64,000 nucleotides of DNA from Streptomyces orinoci (GCF_003121295.1 NZ_PHNC01000017.1:1-64000), one strand, 5' to 3'. Positions 8,707 through 17,650 are shown, numbered from the stretch's first letter. Notes: generated from the sequence alone by a model not told the origin. Translations and numbers: made by a program.

Positions 8707-8905
8707 CACTACTTCAGCTGTCTGGCGTAAAAGCAGCTACAGTCAAATGGCCAACGACTGCGTCGAGATCACGGATCATTTTTTGCCTGCGGCCGTCCCC
8801 GTGCGGGACAGTAAGGCGCCCGTAGGGCCCGTGTTGGCCTTCCCGGTGCCCTCTTGGGAGGCGTTCGTGATGGGCGTCAAGAGCCTGGCCCGGTCGGCGG
8901 GTTAG
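8690..8905 (+). CDS. DUF397 small protein
   Basis: 71 residues from the GTG at 8690, which has GAGGAG seven bases upstream. An upstream TTG at 8675 is less likely. It shows the DUF397 pattern: WRKSSYSQMANDCVEI, then VRDSKAPVGPVLAFP and WEAFVMGVKSL. DUF397 proteins accompany XRE/DUF5753 regulators in actinomycetes and are thought to act as their partners. The start lies inside the end of the upstream regulator gene, so expression is coupled. Confidence 0.88.
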   Translation: MYTFPDTTSAVWRKSSYSQMANDCVEITDHFLPAAVPVRDSKAPVGPVLAFPVPSWEAFVMGVKSLARSAG

Positions 8906-8974
8906 CCTCTCGGTCCGGGAGGCCCCGGTCTGCTCAGCGGCGAGCTGGGGCTGCTGTGGGAACCGGCACTTTGA

Positions 8975-8991
8975 TTCAACAAACTGTTGAC
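8975..8991. promoter_or_regulatory. Palindrome TTCAAC-N5-GTTGAC before the urate operon
   Basis: Arms TCAAC/GTTGA are perfect. It lies 71 bases before the start of the bifunctional uraD-uraH gene. An almost identical perfect palindrome, TTCAAC-N5-GTTGAA, lies 25 bases before allantoinase (20036-20052), next to an IclR-family gene. It is therefore a strong candidate for the operator of the local purine-catabolic regulator. Confidence 0.6.
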
Positions 8992-9061
8992 GGCGTGCGG
9001 CCCAAGCGGTTGGCTGGGCGCAGCTTGTCCGAGCGCAGCGATCAGTGTCACGGAGGTTCCC

Positions 9062-9889
9062 GTGCCTGTCAGTCCTACGCCGGGCCTGGCCCGGTTCAAC
9101 GCGGCCGGCGAGAGTGAGGCCACCGCGTTCCTTGAGGAGATCTGCACCAGTGCCGCCTGGGCGGGCGAGTTGCTGGCCCGGCGGCCGTACCGTGATGTCG
9201 CGGCGCTGCTGGCCGCGTCCGATGAGGCCGTGGCGCGGCTGGATGAGGCCGGGCTGGCGCAGGCGCTGGCCGGGCATCCGCCCATTGGGCGGCCCCGGCC
9301 CGGCGATCCGGCCTCCGCGCGGGAGCAGAGCGGGATGGCCGGGGCGTCCGAGGCGCTGAGGTCCGAGATGCTGGAACTCAACCTGGCCTACCAGGAGAAG
9401 TTCGGGCAGGTCTTTCTGATCTGTGCCAGCGGGCTGGGTGGCGAGCGGCTGCGGGACGCTCTCCGGGAGCGGCTGGGCAACAGCCCCGAGAACGAACGGG
9501 TGGTAACCAGAGCCGAGTTGGCGAAGATCAATCGGCTGCGGCTGGCGGGGCTGCTGGCGCGCGGTTCGGTGTCCACTCATGTGCTGGACACCGCGGCCGG
9601 CCGCCCGGCGGCGGGTATTGAAGTCCAACTGGAGGCGGCGGGTGGGGAGAAGGACCCCTGGACGGTGCTGGGGGAGGCGCGTACCGATGCCGACGGCCGC
9701 TGTACGGACCTGCCGGCGATGCCGGCGGGCAGTACCCGGGCCCGGCTGGTGTTCGACGCCGGCGCCCATTTCCCGGGGACCGGCTTCTTTCCCCAGATCA
9801 CGGTGGTCTTCGCCGTCGAAGCGGGCGAGCACTACCATGTGCCGCTGCTGCTCAGCCCCTTCGGCTACTCCGTATACCGAGGGAGCTAG
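9062..9889 (+). CDS. Bifunctional OHCU decarboxylase / 5-hydroxyisourate hydrolase (fused allantoin synthase)
   Basis: 275 residues from the GTG at 9062 (CGGAGGTTCC upstream). Residues 1-165 are an OHCU decarboxylase (UraD): GHPPIGRP with His72, SAREQS with Glu88, and YQEKFGQVFLICASG. Residues 170-275 are a complete HIU hydrolase (UraH): VSTHVLDTAAGRP with His173, ARTDADGRC with Arg207, HYHVPLLLSPFGYS and the terminal YRGS tetrapeptide. Together they convert 5-hydroxyisourate to S-allantoin. The junction (LLARGSVSTHVLD) has essentially no linker, no stop, and no ribosome-binding site for an internal restart. The uricase gene that supplies 5-hydroxyisourate starts 7 bp downstream. The domain order is the same as in plant allantoin synthase. 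Confidence 0.9.
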   Translation: MPVSPTPGLARFNAAGESEATAFLEEICTSAAWAGELLARRPYRDVAALLAASDEAVARLDEAGLAQALAGHPPIGRPRPGDPASAREQSGMAGASEALRSEMLELNLAYQEKFGQVFLICASGLGGERLRDALRERLGNSPENERVVTRAELAKINRLRLAGLLARGSVSTHVLDTAAGRPAAGIEVQLEAAGGEKDPWTVLGEARTDADGRCTDLPAMPAGSTRARLVFDAGAHFPGTGFFPQITVVFAVEAGEHYHVPLLLSPFGYSVYRGS

Positions 9890-9895
9890 CGAGAG

Positions 9896-10798
9896 ATGAG
9901 CGAGTCAGCCCGGCCGGCGGTGCTCGGCCAGAACCAGTACGGCAAGGCCGAGACCCGGGTGGTGCGCATCACCCGGGACGGGGCCGTCCACCACCTCAAG
10001 GACCTCAGTGTCTCCGTCGCCCTCTCGGGACGGATGGAGGAGGTCCATCTGCGGGGCTCCAACACCCATGTGCTCACCACCGACACCACCAAGAACACCG
10101 TATTCGCCTTCGCCAAGCAGCATGGCATCGCCTCCGCCGAGGAGTTCGGCATCCTGCTGGCCCGGCACTTCGTCAGCAGTCAGTCCGCCATCTCCACCGC
10201 CCGGATCCGCATCGAGGAGTATGCCTGGGAGCGGGTGGACGCTCCCGGCTGTGGCACCGCCCGGCACTCCTTCGTCCGCTCCGGCCAGGAGACCCGTACT
10301 GCGCAGATCACCTTCGACGGTGAGCGGTTGGAGATCGTCGCCGGGCTGAAGGGCCTGGTGGTGCTCAACTCCACCGGCTCGGAATTCCATGGCTATATCA
10401 AGGACCGCTACACCACCCTCAAGGAGACCACCGACCGCGTGCTGGCCACCGAGGTCAACGCCCGCTGGCGGTACGGGCGTACGGACGCCGACTGGGACGC
10501 CTGCTACCGGGGCACCCGCGAACTGCTGCTGCACGCCTTTGCCGAGACCTACTCCTACTCCCTGCAACAGACCCTGTATGCGATGGGTTCCCGGGTGATC
10601 GGGCAGCGGCCCGAGGTCGAGGAGATCCGGTTGTCCCTGCCCAACAAACACCACTTCCTGGTGGATCTGGCGCCATTCGGGCTCAAGAACGACAACGAGG
10701 TCTACTACGTGGCCGACCGCCCCTACGGTCTGATCGAGGCGACCGTCCTGCGGGAGGGCGCCGAACCGGGCATACCGGTGGACCTGACCAACCTCTAA
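9896..10798 (+). CDS. Urate oxidase (cofactor-free uricase)
   Basis: 300 residues, a full-length uricase with two T-fold halves. It oxidises urate with O2 to 5-hydroxyisourate and H2O2. Visible family motifs are NQYGKAETRVVR with the catalytic Lys17, the Thr-containing TTDTTKNTVFAF (61-72), ARIRIEEYAWER, VLNSTGSEFHGYIKD, and LPNKHHFLVDLAPFG with the C-terminal His. The gene directly follows the fused uraD-uraH gene and precedes the deaminase at 10808, so urate oxidation and the next two steps are made from one message. No peroxisomal-type or signal sequence is present, so it is cytosolic. Confidence 0.95.
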   Translation: MSESARPAVLGQNQYGKAETRVVRITRDGAVHHLKDLSVSVALSGRMEEVHLRGSNTHVLTTDTTKNTVFAFAKQHGIASAEEFGILLARHFVSSQSAISTARIRIEEYAWERVDAPGCGTARHSFVRSGQETRTAQITFDGERLEIVAGLKGLVVLNSTGSEFHGYIKDRYTTLKETTDRVLATEVNARWRYGRTDADWDACYRGTRELLLHAFAETYSYSLQQTLYAMGSRVIGQRPEVEEIRLSLPNKHHFLVDLAPFGLKNDNEVYYVADRPYGLIEATVLREGAEPGIPVDLTNL

Positions 10799-10807
10799 GG
10801 ACCCCCC

Positions 10808-12175
10808 ATGGCCTCACCCATCACCCGCACCGTCATCGAGCACTGCGCCATCGCCACCGTCGATGCCCGGGACACCGAGTACGCCGACGGCCATATCGTC
10901 ATCGCCGGCAACCGGATCGAGTCCCTGGGGCCGGGCCCCGCCCCGGAGGGGCTGACCGAGGTCACGCGCCGGGTGGACGGCCGCGGCCACCTCGCCACTC
11001 CCGGACTGGTCAACACCCACCACCACTTCTATCAGTGGCTCACCCGGGGACTGGCGCAGAACGCCGGTCTCTTCGACTGGCTGAAGGCGCTCTACCCGGT
11101 CTGGGCGCGGATCGACGAGCCCATGGTGTACCAGGCGGCGCGCGGCTCACTGGCCATGATGATGCGCGGCGGGGTCACCACCAGCACCGACCACCACTAT
11201 GTCTTCCCCCAGGGCTGCGGGGACCTGCTGGGCGCCGAGATCCGTGCCGCCGGGGAACTGGGCGTACGCTTCCACGCCACCCGGGGGTCGATGGACCTCG
11301 GTGAATCTGACGGCGGGCTGCCGCCGGACTTCGCGGTGGAACGGCTGGACGAGGCACTGGCCGCCACCGAGCGGGCGATCGACGCCTACCACGATCCCTC
11401 GCCCGGCTCGATGCTGCGGATCGCGGTCGCGCCCTGTTCGCCGTTCTCCGTCAGCAGCGAACTGCTGCGGCAGTGTGCGGAGTTGGCCCGCGACAAGGGG
11501 GTGCGGCTGCACACCCATGGCTCGGAGACGGTGGAGGAGGAGCGCTACTGCAAGGAGCGGTTCGGCATGGGGCCCACGGAGTATCTGGAGTCCACCGGGT
11601 GGCTGGGGGAGGACGTATGGATGGCGCACTGTGTCCATATGAACGACTCCGATATCGCGGCCTTCGCGCGCACGGGTACGGGGGTGGCGCACTGCCCGTC
11701 CTCCAACGCCCGCCTGGCCGCCGGGACGGCGCCCGTTCCGGCGATGCTGGCGGCGGGGATTCCGGTGGGGCTGGGAGTCGATGGAACCGCTTCCAATGAA
11801 TCCGGCGAACTGCATACGGAGTTGCGCAATGCCTTGCTGATCAACCGGCTGGCGGGTGGGGAGGGTGCCCTCACGGTGCGGCAGGCGTTGCGGCTGGGCA
11901 CGTATGGGGGCGCCCAAGCGCTGGGGTGGGCGGATGAGTTGGGCTCGCTGGAACCGGGGAAGCTGGCGGATGTGGTGCTGTGGCGGCTGGACGGGCTGGG
12001 GCATTCCACGATTGCCGATCCGGTGGCGGCGTTGGTGCTGGGCGCTGCCGCGCCGGTTGGGTTGTCCCTGGTCAACGGGCGGCCCGTGGTGGCCGATGGG
12101 CGCCTCCTCACGGCCGACGAGTCCGCTATCGCTCGCGCCGCCGCGGCCGAGTCCCGGCGCTTGGGTGCCCCATAA
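10808..12175 (+). CDS. 8-oxoguanine/guanine deaminase (amidohydrolase)
   Basis: 455 residues of the amidohydrolase superfamily, TRZ/ATZ type. The metal ligands are NTHHHFYQWLTRG (about 70-82), HTHGSETVEEERYCKERFG, and the catalytic Asp in GLGVDGTASNESGELHTE. This arrangement matches bacterial 8-oxoguanine deaminases, which convert 8-oxoguanine to urate. A guanine deaminase producing xanthine is the alternative. Its position after uricase fits either, since the product feeds the same pathway. The start at 10808 is 9 bp after the uricase stop. Its TAA stop lies inside a dispersed GC repeat, giving the terminus LGAP. Confidence 0.87.
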   Translation: MASPITRTVIEHCAIATVDARDTEYADGHIVIAGNRIESLGPGPAPEGLTEVTRRVDGRGHLATPGLVNTHHHFYQWLTRGLAQNAGLFDWLKALYPVWARIDEPMVYQAARGSLAMMMRGGVTTSTDHHYVFPQGCGDLLGAEIRAAGELGVRFHATRGSMDLGESDGGLPPDFAVERLDEALAATERAIDAYHDPSPGSMLRIAVAPCSPFSVSSELLRQCAELARDKGVRLHTHGSETVEEERYCKERFGMGPTEYLESTGWLGEDVWMAHCVHMNDSDIAAFARTGTGVAHCPSSNARLAAGTAPVPAMLAAGIPVGLGVDGTASNESGELHTELRNALLINRLAGGEGALTVRQALRLGTYGGAQALGWADELGSLEPGKLADVVLWRLDGLGHSTIADPVAALVLGAAAPVGLSLVNGRPVVADGRLLTADESAIARAAAAESRRLGAP

Positions 12176-12330
12176 GGGGCGCGGGGAACTGCGCGACAAG
12201 CCAGCCACGGCCTGCGGCCGACCGGCAAGGGCCGCTGGCAGACACGGTTTCGTTGCCGGGTGCGGCCCGGTGGGCGGTTGTGCCCACCCTCCCCCAGCTA
12301 CCGCTGGGAGGTGCCCCCATCGCCCTGCGG
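12164..12330. repeat. Dispersed GC repeats, copy 2 (two element types)
   Basis: The first module, GCCCCATAAGGGGCGCGGGG then AACTGCGCGAC, matches the element seen at 17600 and 18990. The second module, CTCCCCCAGCTACCGCTGGG then AGGTGCCCCCAT, is another common Streptomyces hairpin element. They fill most of the 241-bp gap between the deaminase and the permease and could act as terminators. The first supplies the deaminase stop codon. Confidence 0.75.
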
Positions 12331-12416
12331 AACGCCTGCCCACAACCGGCTAGGGACGCGGAGAACCGCCCGCGGTCGAACGGCGGCCCACAACGCGAGA
12401 GGATGCAAGCCGCATC

Positions 12417-13748
12417 ATGCCCGTGCACCCCGTCGATCAAGTCCCGCCGCCAACACAGCTGCTGGCCACCGGCCTGCAGCACGTAGCCGCCAGCTACGCC
12501 GGAGTCGTCGCGCCGCCACTGGTGATGGGCGCCGCCCTGGGGCTGGCCCCAGGGCAGGTCACCTTCCTCGTGGGCGCCGGCCTGTTCACCGCAGGCCTGG
12601 CCACCCTGTTGCAAACCATCGGCTTCTGGAAAGTCGGCGCCCGGCTCCCGTTCGTCAACGGTGTCTCCTTCGCGGGGGTGGCCCCGATGCTGGCCATCGC
12701 CGGCCAACAGCCGGACCCCCGGCACGCCTTGCCGGTGATCCATGGCGCGGTGATCACCGCCGGAGTGCTCGGCTTCTTTCTGGCGCCCCACTTCTGCAAA
12801 CTGGTCCGCTTCTTCCCGCCCGTGGTCAGCGGCACCGTCATCACCCTGATCGGCCTCACCCTGCTCCCCGTCGCCTTCGGCTGGATCCAGGACGGGCATC
12901 CGGAGCGTCCCGCCTCGCCCACCGGCCTCGGCCTGGCCGGCGCCACCCTGGTGATCGTCCTGGTGTTACGGCGCGTACTGCGCGGCTTCCCCCGGCAGAT
13001 CGCCATCCTGCTGGGGCTGGTGGCCGGCACCCTGCTGGCCGTACCGGCCGGGGCGGTGGACACCAGTGCCACCCGGCATGCCGCCCCGCTCGGCTTCCCG
13101 GTGCCCTTCCACTTCGGGCATCCGGTCTTCCAGCTCTCCGCCGTGATCAGCATGTGCATCCTGATGCTGGTGTGTATGACCGAGTCCACCGCCGACATGC
13201 TGGCGCTGGGCGAGATCGTGGGCCGCCCGGCCGACCCGCCGCTGATCGCCGCCGGACTGCGCGCGGACACCCTGGGCAGCGCCCTCAGCCCGTTCTTCAA
13301 TGGCTTCGCCAACAGCGCCTTTGCGCAGAACATCGGCCTGGTGGCCATTACCAGGGTGCGCAGCCGGTTCACCGTGGCGGTCTGTGGGCTGATGTTTGTG
13401 CTGCTGGGCCTCAGTCCGGCCGTCGCCTCGCTGATCGCCCTGGTGCCCCGGCCGGTGCTGGGCGGCGCGGGCATCGTACTGTTCGGCACGGTGGCCGCCA
13501 GCGGCGTGGGAGTGCTGCTGAAGGCGGGCCTGGACCAGGGGGACAACCTGCTGATCGCCGCCGTTGCGCTGGGTGTGGGCCTGATCCCGGTGGTCTCGGC
13601 GGACTTCTACGCCGACCCGGCCGTGCCCCGCACACTGCGGATCATCCTCAACTCCGGGGTGAGCGCCGGGTGTCTGACCGCGGTCGTGCTCAACCTGGCC
13701 TTCGGCCGGGCGGCCGCGCGTGGCGGCTGGGGAGAAATGCCGCATTAG
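12417..13748 (+). CDS. NCS2-family purine permease (urate/xanthine type)
   Basis: 443 residues with about 14 membrane segments. NCS2 signatures are visible: GLQHVAASYAGVVAPPLVMG in TM1, the TM8 region with TESTADMLALGEIVGR (Glu), and FAQNIGLVAITRV (NxGxxxxTR motif) in TM10. Members import urate, xanthine or uracil with protons. The position beside uricase and deaminase supports a urate/xanthine role. A start at 12417 is taken; no strong Shine-Dalgarno is seen, but the protein aligns with the family from the N-terminal QLLATGLQHV on. Confidence 0.88.
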   Translation: MPVHPVDQVPPPTQLLATGLQHVAASYAGVVAPPLVMGAALGLAPGQVTFLVGAGLFTAGLATLLQTIGFWKVGARLPFVNGVSFAGVAPMLAIAGQQPDPRHALPVIHGAVITAGVLGFFLAPHFCKLVRFFPPVVSGTVITLIGLTLLPVAFGWIQDGHPERPASPTGLGLAGATLVIVLVLRRVLRGFPRQIAILLGLVAGTLLAVPAGAVDTSATRHAAPLGFPVPFHFGHPVFQLSAVISMCILMLVCMTESTADMLALGEIVGRPADPPLIAAGLRADTLGSALSPFFNGFANSAFAQNIGLVAITRVRSRFTVAVCGLMFVLLGLSPAVASLIALVPRPVLGGAGIVLFGTVAASGVGVLLKAGLDQGDNLLIAAVALGVGLIPVVSADFYADPAVPRTLRIILNSGVSAGCLTAVVLNLAFGRAAARGGWGEMPH

Positions 13749-13796
13749 GCAACAATCTCCGCACAATGCTGCCCGGATGTGCGGAGAGGCCCCACC

Positions 13797-15299
13797 GTGG
13801 ACGTACCCGACGACAAGCGCGAGCGGCGCTTTGTCTTCCCCAGCGCGCTGACCGTGCTGGCGGTTGTGACCATTGTGGTGTGGGCCGTGGCCTTCGCCGT
13901 TCCCTCCGGGGTCTACCGGCGCACCGCCCAGGGCAAGCCCATCCAGGGGACCTATCATCACGCCCCGGCCCCCGGGGACTTCGTTCACCGCCTGGGGGAT
14001 CTGTACCTGGCCCCGGTCAACGGCCTCTACGGGATCCGTGACCCGGCCACCGGCCAGGTCGGACCGGACGCCTCCGGCACCCTCTACGGCAGCGCCGCGG
14101 TCTTCCTCTTCGTCCTGGCCATCGGCGCCTTTATCACCGTGGTCTTCGCCACCGGGGCCCTGGACCGGGGCGTGGAACGGCTGGCCCACCGGCTCAAGGC
14201 CCGGGGTGCGCTGCTGATCGCCGGGGTGATGACGGTCTTCTCCCTGCTGGGCACGGTGGAGGGCTTCGCCGAGGAGACCCTGGGCTTCTACGGTCTGCTG
14301 GTGCCGCTGATGCTGGCGCTGGGCTATGACCGGATGGTGGCCACCGGCACCATCATCCTGGGCGCGGGCATCGGGGTGCTCGCCTCCACTGTCAACCCCT
14401 TCTCCACCGGAGTCGCCTCCTCGGCGGCCGGGATCTCCCTGGGCGACGGCATCGCGCTGCGCTTCGCCATGTGGGTGGTGCTCACCGCGGTCACCATCGG
14501 CCATGTGCTGTGGTACGCCCACCGGGTGCGCGCCGACCCCGGCCGCTCACTGACCGGCTTCCTCCCCGGCGACCGGGAACTGGCCGCGGCCGCCGAGGAA
14601 CCGCCCGAGCTCACCGGCCTGCAACGGGCGGTGCTGGTCACGGTCGCCCTGGTCTTCCTCTTTATGATCTTCTCGGTGATTCCCTGGGCGAGCGCCCTCA
14701 CCGGCAGCGCCGACGCGGCGCCCTATGGCTGGGAACTGGACTGGTCCTTCGCGCAGTTGGCCGCGCTGTTCATCGTGGCCGCCCTGCTGGTGGGGCTGGT
14801 GGCCCGGCTGGGCGAGCAGCGGCTGAGCGCGCTGGTGGTGCAGGGCGCGGGCGACTTCATCGCTCCGGGGCTGACCATTGTGCTGGCCCGGGGCGTCACC
14901 GTCATCATGAACAACGCCCTGATCACCGACACCGTGCTGCACTCCATCGAGAAGGCGGTCAGCGGCACCTCGGCGGCGGTGTTCGGCATCCTGGTCTATA
15001 TCGTCAATCTGCCGCTGGCCTTTCTGATCCCCTCCACCTCCGGGCATGCCACCCTGGCCATGCCGGTGCTGGCACCGCTGGCCGACTTCGCCGGGGTCTC
15101 CCGGGCGCTGGCGGTCACCGCCTGGCAGTCGGCCAGCGGCTGGATGAACCTCTGGGTGCCGACCACCGCCGTCATCATGGGCGGGGTCTCCCTGGCGAAG
15201 GTGGGCTACGACCGCTATCTGCGCTTCGTCTGGCCGCTGTTGGCCGTACTGGCGGTGCTCATCTGCTGCTTTGTGGCCCTGGGCGCCATGGCGTCCTGA
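13797..15299 (+). CDS. YfcC/DcuC-family carboxylate or dipeptide transporter
   Basis: 500 residues from the GTG at 13797 (GGAGAGG upstream). It has roughly 12 membrane segments, and the motifs MTVFSLLGTVEGFAEETLGF, GIGVLASTVNPFSTGVASS and LAFLIPSTSGHATLAMPVLA are typical of the YfcC subgroup of the IT superfamily. Related proteins move C4-dicarboxylates, arginine or peptides, and the substrate here is not known. It begins 48 bp after the NCS2 permease in the same direction, so a nitrogen-compound substrate is a reasonable inference. Confidence 0.8.
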   Translation: MDVPDDKRERRFVFPSALTVLAVVTIVVWAVAFAVPSGVYRRTAQGKPIQGTYHHAPAPGDFVHRLGDLYLAPVNGLYGIRDPATGQVGPDASGTLYGSAAVFLFVLAIGAFITVVFATGALDRGVERLAHRLKARGALLIAGVMTVFSLLGTVEGFAEETLGFYGLLVPLMLALGYDRMVATGTIILGAGIGVLASTVNPFSTGVASSAAGISLGDGIALRFAMWVVLTAVTIGHVLWYAHRVRADPGRSLTGFLPGDRELAAAAEEPPELTGLQRAVLVTVALVFLFMIFSVIPWASALTGSADAAPYGWELDWSFAQLAALFIVAALLVGLVARLGEQRLSALVVQGAGDFIAPGLTIVLARGVTVIMNNALITDTVLHSIEKAVSGTSAAVFGILVYIVNLPLAFLIPSTSGHATLAMPVLAPLADFAGVSRALAVTAWQSASGWMNLWVPTTAVIMGGVSLAKVGYDRYLRFVWPLLAVLAVLICCFVALGAMAS

Positions 15300-15311
15300 G
15301 CCCTCGCCCGG

Positions 15312-15626
15312 CTACCGCCCCTCGCCGCGCACTCTGGTGCACAGCCGGCAGGAGGTGCACCACCACAGCCGGCCGTCCGCGTCCACCGCCCCGCTGCCAC
15401 AGGCCAGGCACTCCGGGGTGGCGAAGTTGGCCGGGAGGTAGCTGCGGGACCGGTCGCCCGGCCGGGGCGGGTGCTGGTGCTCCAGGGCGTAGCAGGCGAT
15501 GCACAGCCACACCTCCTGGCCGGCCAGTTTGATGGGCCGCTCATGGCATCGGGGGCAGAGCGCGGTGCCCAGGGGCACCTCCTCCGGCAGCAGCCGGGCC
15601 GGGAAGGGCTCGGGGACCAGCGTCAC
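15312..15626 (-). CDS. Zinc-ribbon protein with three CxxC pairs
   Basis: 104 residues from the GTG at 15626, which overlaps the stop of the upstream gene (GTGA). Cysteine pairs CPRC, CIAC, CLAC and CTSC indicate two zinc ribbons (about residues 23-50 and 70-100). Neither a catalytic domain nor a membrane segment is visible. It may be a nucleic-acid- or protein-binding accessory factor. It is coupled to the DnaJ-like zinc-finger peptide immediately upstream and convergent with the transporter at 13797. Confidence 0.7.
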   Translation of the reverse strand: MTLVPEPFPARLLPEEVPLGTALCPRCHERPIKLAGQEVWLCIACYALEHQHPPRPGDRSRSYLPANFATPECLACGSGAVDADGRLWWCTSCRLCTRVRGEGR

Positions 15627-15772
15627 GCCATCACCCGGCCCGTCCCCATGCAGTTGCCGCACGAGGTCTGCGTCCGCTGCCCGCCCGGCGTCTCCCACTC
15701 CACCCTGCCCCGCCCCTCGCACTCCGGGCAGGCGGTCTCGGGCGGCAGCCCGTCGTTCCCCAACTGACTCAT
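15623..15772 (-). CDS. Small DnaJ-type zinc-finger protein
   Basis: 49 residues, MSQLGNDGLPPE at the start. It contains CPECEGRGRVEW and CGNCMGTGRVMA, i.e. two CxxCxGxG motifs as in the DnaJ cysteine-rich domain. The ATG at 15772 is preferred over an upstream in-frame codon at 15820. Such mini zinc-finger proteins are common in Streptomyces, but the role is unknown. It overlaps the following zinc-ribbon gene. Confidence 0.75.
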   Translation of the reverse strand: MSQLGNDGLPPETACPECEGRGRVEWETPGGQRTQTSCGNCMGTGRVMA

Positions 15773-15871
15773 GAGTCCTCCAACGCCCAGTGGACCTGCC
15801 CGGAAACGGTAGACCCCCACCGGGTGCCGGGGTGGCCGAACGGCGACAGAAGGTGCTTGGTCAGTGCTTGG

Positions 15872-17479
15872 TCAGTCCAGCAGTTCATACGCCGGGAGCG
15901 TCAGGAACTCCACATAGTCCTCGTCCAGGGCGACCTTCAGCAGCAGATCGTGCGCCTGCTGCCAGCGGCCGGCGGTGAAGGCCCGTTCCCCGGTCTCCTG
16001 CCGGATCGCGGCCAGTTCGTCCGCCGCGATGCGGCGTACCAGCCCGGCCGTGGCCTTTTCGCCGCCCTCGAAGACCACACCCGCGTTGACCCACTGCCAG
16101 ATCTGGGAACGGGAGATCTCCGCGGTGGCCGCGTCCTCCATGAGATGGAAAATGGCCACCGCGCCCAGGCCGCCCAGCCAGGCCTCCAGATAACGCAGGC
16201 CCACCTGGACGGCGTTGCGCAGCCCGGCCAGGGTGGGGCGGGCGTCCAGGGCGTCCACGGCGAGGAGTTGGGCGGCGGTCACCGCCACGTCCTCGCGCAG
16301 CCGGTGCTTCTGGTGCGGGCGGTCGCCCAGGACCGCGTCGAAGCAGGCGCGGGCGACCGGGACCAGATCGGGGTGGGCGACCCAGGAACCGTCGAAGCCG
16401 TCCCGTGCCTCGCGGTCCTTGTCGGCCCGCACCTTTTCCAGGGCGACCCGGTTGACCTCGGGGTCCTTGCGGGAGGGGATGAAGGCGGCCATCCCGCCGA
16501 CGGCATGCGCACCGCGCTTATGGCAGGTACGGACCAGCAGTTCGGTATAGGCGCGCATAAAGGGCGCGGTCATGGTGACCGCATTGCGGTCGGGGAGGAC
16601 GAACCGGGGGCCGGCGTCACGGAAGTTCTTGATGAGGGAGAAGAGGTAGTCCCAGCGGCCGGCGTTCAGTCCGGAGGCATGCTCACGCAGTTCATAGAGG
16701 ATCTCCTCCATTTCGAAGGCGGCGGTGATGGTCTCGATCAGTACGGTGGCCCGTACGGTGCCTCGGGGCAGGCCGAGTTGCTCCTGGGCGAAGAGGAACA
16801 CTTCGTTCCAGAGCCGGGCTTCCAGATGGGACTCGGTCTTGGGGAGATAGAAGAACGGGCCCTGGCCGCGCTCGGCCAGCGGCCGGGCGTTGTGGAAGAA
16901 GTAGAGGCCGAAGTCCACCAGCGCGCCCGGCACTTGACGGCCGTCAACGCTGAGGTGACGCTCGTCCAGATGCCAGCCGCGCGGCCGTACCACCACGGTG
17001 GCCAGCTCCCGCTGGGGGCGCAGGGCGTAGTGCTTGCCCTCCGGGGTGGTGAAGTCGATCCGGCGTTCCCGGGCGTCGATCAGGTTGAGCTGCCCGGAGA
17101 TGACGTTGTGCCAGGTGGGGGCGAGGGCGTCCTCGAAGTCGGCGAGCCAGATCCGGGCGCCGGAGTTGAGGGCGTTGACCGTCATCTTGCGGTCGGTGGG
17201 GCCGGTGATCTCCACCCGGCGGTCCTCCAGCGCGGCGGGTGCGGGGGCGACCCGCCAGTCGGGGTCGGCGCGGATATGCGCGGTCTCCGGAAGGAAGTCC
17301 AGGCTCCCGCTCCGGGCGATCTCCTCCCGGCGCCGGGCCCGCAGTGCCAGCAGCTCGTCGCGGCGGCCGGTGAAGCGGCGGTGCAGGGCGGCGATGAAGT
17401 CCAGCGCGGCGTCGGTGAGCACTTCTTCCTGGCGGGGGAGGGCGGGGGTGCCGGGGCTGACGGTGGCCGGTGCGGGCAT
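15872..17479 (-). CDS. aceB: Malate synthase A
   Basis: 535 residues, the usual length of isoform A. It condenses glyoxylate with acetyl-CoA to malate. Hallmarks are VNALNSGARIWLADFEDA, FFYLPKTESHLEARLWNEVF, the signature-like HASGLNAGRWDYLFS, and the catalytic-loop region around MEDAATAEISRSQIWQW. The C-terminus is intact (LPAYELLD). In this setting it would assimilate glyoxylate made from allantoin rather than serve the acetate glyoxylate shunt alone. The CTCCTT near the ATG at 17479 reads as an AAGGAG ribosome-binding site on the coding strand. Confidence 0.95.
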   Translation of the reverse strand: MPAPATVSPGTPALPRQEEVLTDAALDFIAALHRRFTGRRDELLALRARRREEIARSGSLDFLPETAHIRADPDWRVAPAPAALEDRRVEITGPTDRKMTVNALNSGARIWLADFEDALAPTWHNVISGQLNLIDARERRIDFTTPEGKHYALRPQRELATVVVRPRGWHLDERHLSVDGRQVPGALVDFGLYFFHNARPLAERGQGPFFYLPKTESHLEARLWNEVFLFAQEQLGLPRGTVRATVLIETITAAFEMEEILYELREHASGLNAGRWDYLFSLIKNFRDAGPRFVLPDRNAVTMTAPFMRAYTELLVRTCHKRGAHAVGGMAAFIPSRKDPEVNRVALEKVRADKDREARDGFDGSWVAHPDLVPVARACFDAVLGDRPHQKHRLREDVAVTAAQLLAVDALDARPTLAGLRNAVQVGLRYLEAWLGGLGAVAIFHLMEDAATAEISRSQIWQWVNAGVVFEGGEKATAGLVRRIAADELAAIRQETGERAFTAGRWQQAHDLLLKVALDEDYVEFLTLPAYELLD

Positions 17480-17548
17480 GGGGCTCCTTCGGCGCGTTGG
17501 GGGTGGGTGGCACGGGGTGCCGGTGGGTTGTGTTGTGGGAGGGTATTT

Positions 17549-17562
17549 TTCTTATGGCGGAA
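17549..17562. promoter_or_regulatory. Half-palindromic TTC-N8-GAA site upstream of malate synthase
   Basis: TTCTTATGGCGGAA, about 70 bases upstream of the aceB start. It resembles the elements at 2426-2440 and 19943-19958. This is a candidate operator only; the conservation is mainly in TTC and CGGAA. Confidence 0.28.
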
Positions 17563-17595
17563 GTTCAATATCGCCATGGGGGTATGCGGTTCCGC

Positions 17596-17650
17596 CGCGC
17601 CCATCAGGGGCGCGGGGAACTGCGCGACCGGCCATGTGCGGCCCGCACCT
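17596..17650. repeat. Dispersed GC repeat, copy 3
   Basis: CGCCCATCAGGGGCGCGGGG followed by AACTGCGCGACCGGCC; the same element as at 12170 and 18990, here between the MocA-like gene and aceB. It lies between a 3' end and a 5' start on the minus strand. Confidence 0.75.

Noticed and set aside
9569..9889. Separate HIU hydrolase gene starting at an internal GTG
   Set aside because: No ribosome-binding site, and the frame is continuous with the decarboxylase; fusion is the simpler reading.
12260..14041. Open frame of ~590 codons across the NCS2 permease
   Set aside because: Composition is dominated by Arg/Pro/Gly/His; the overlapping permease has clear membrane segments and motifs.
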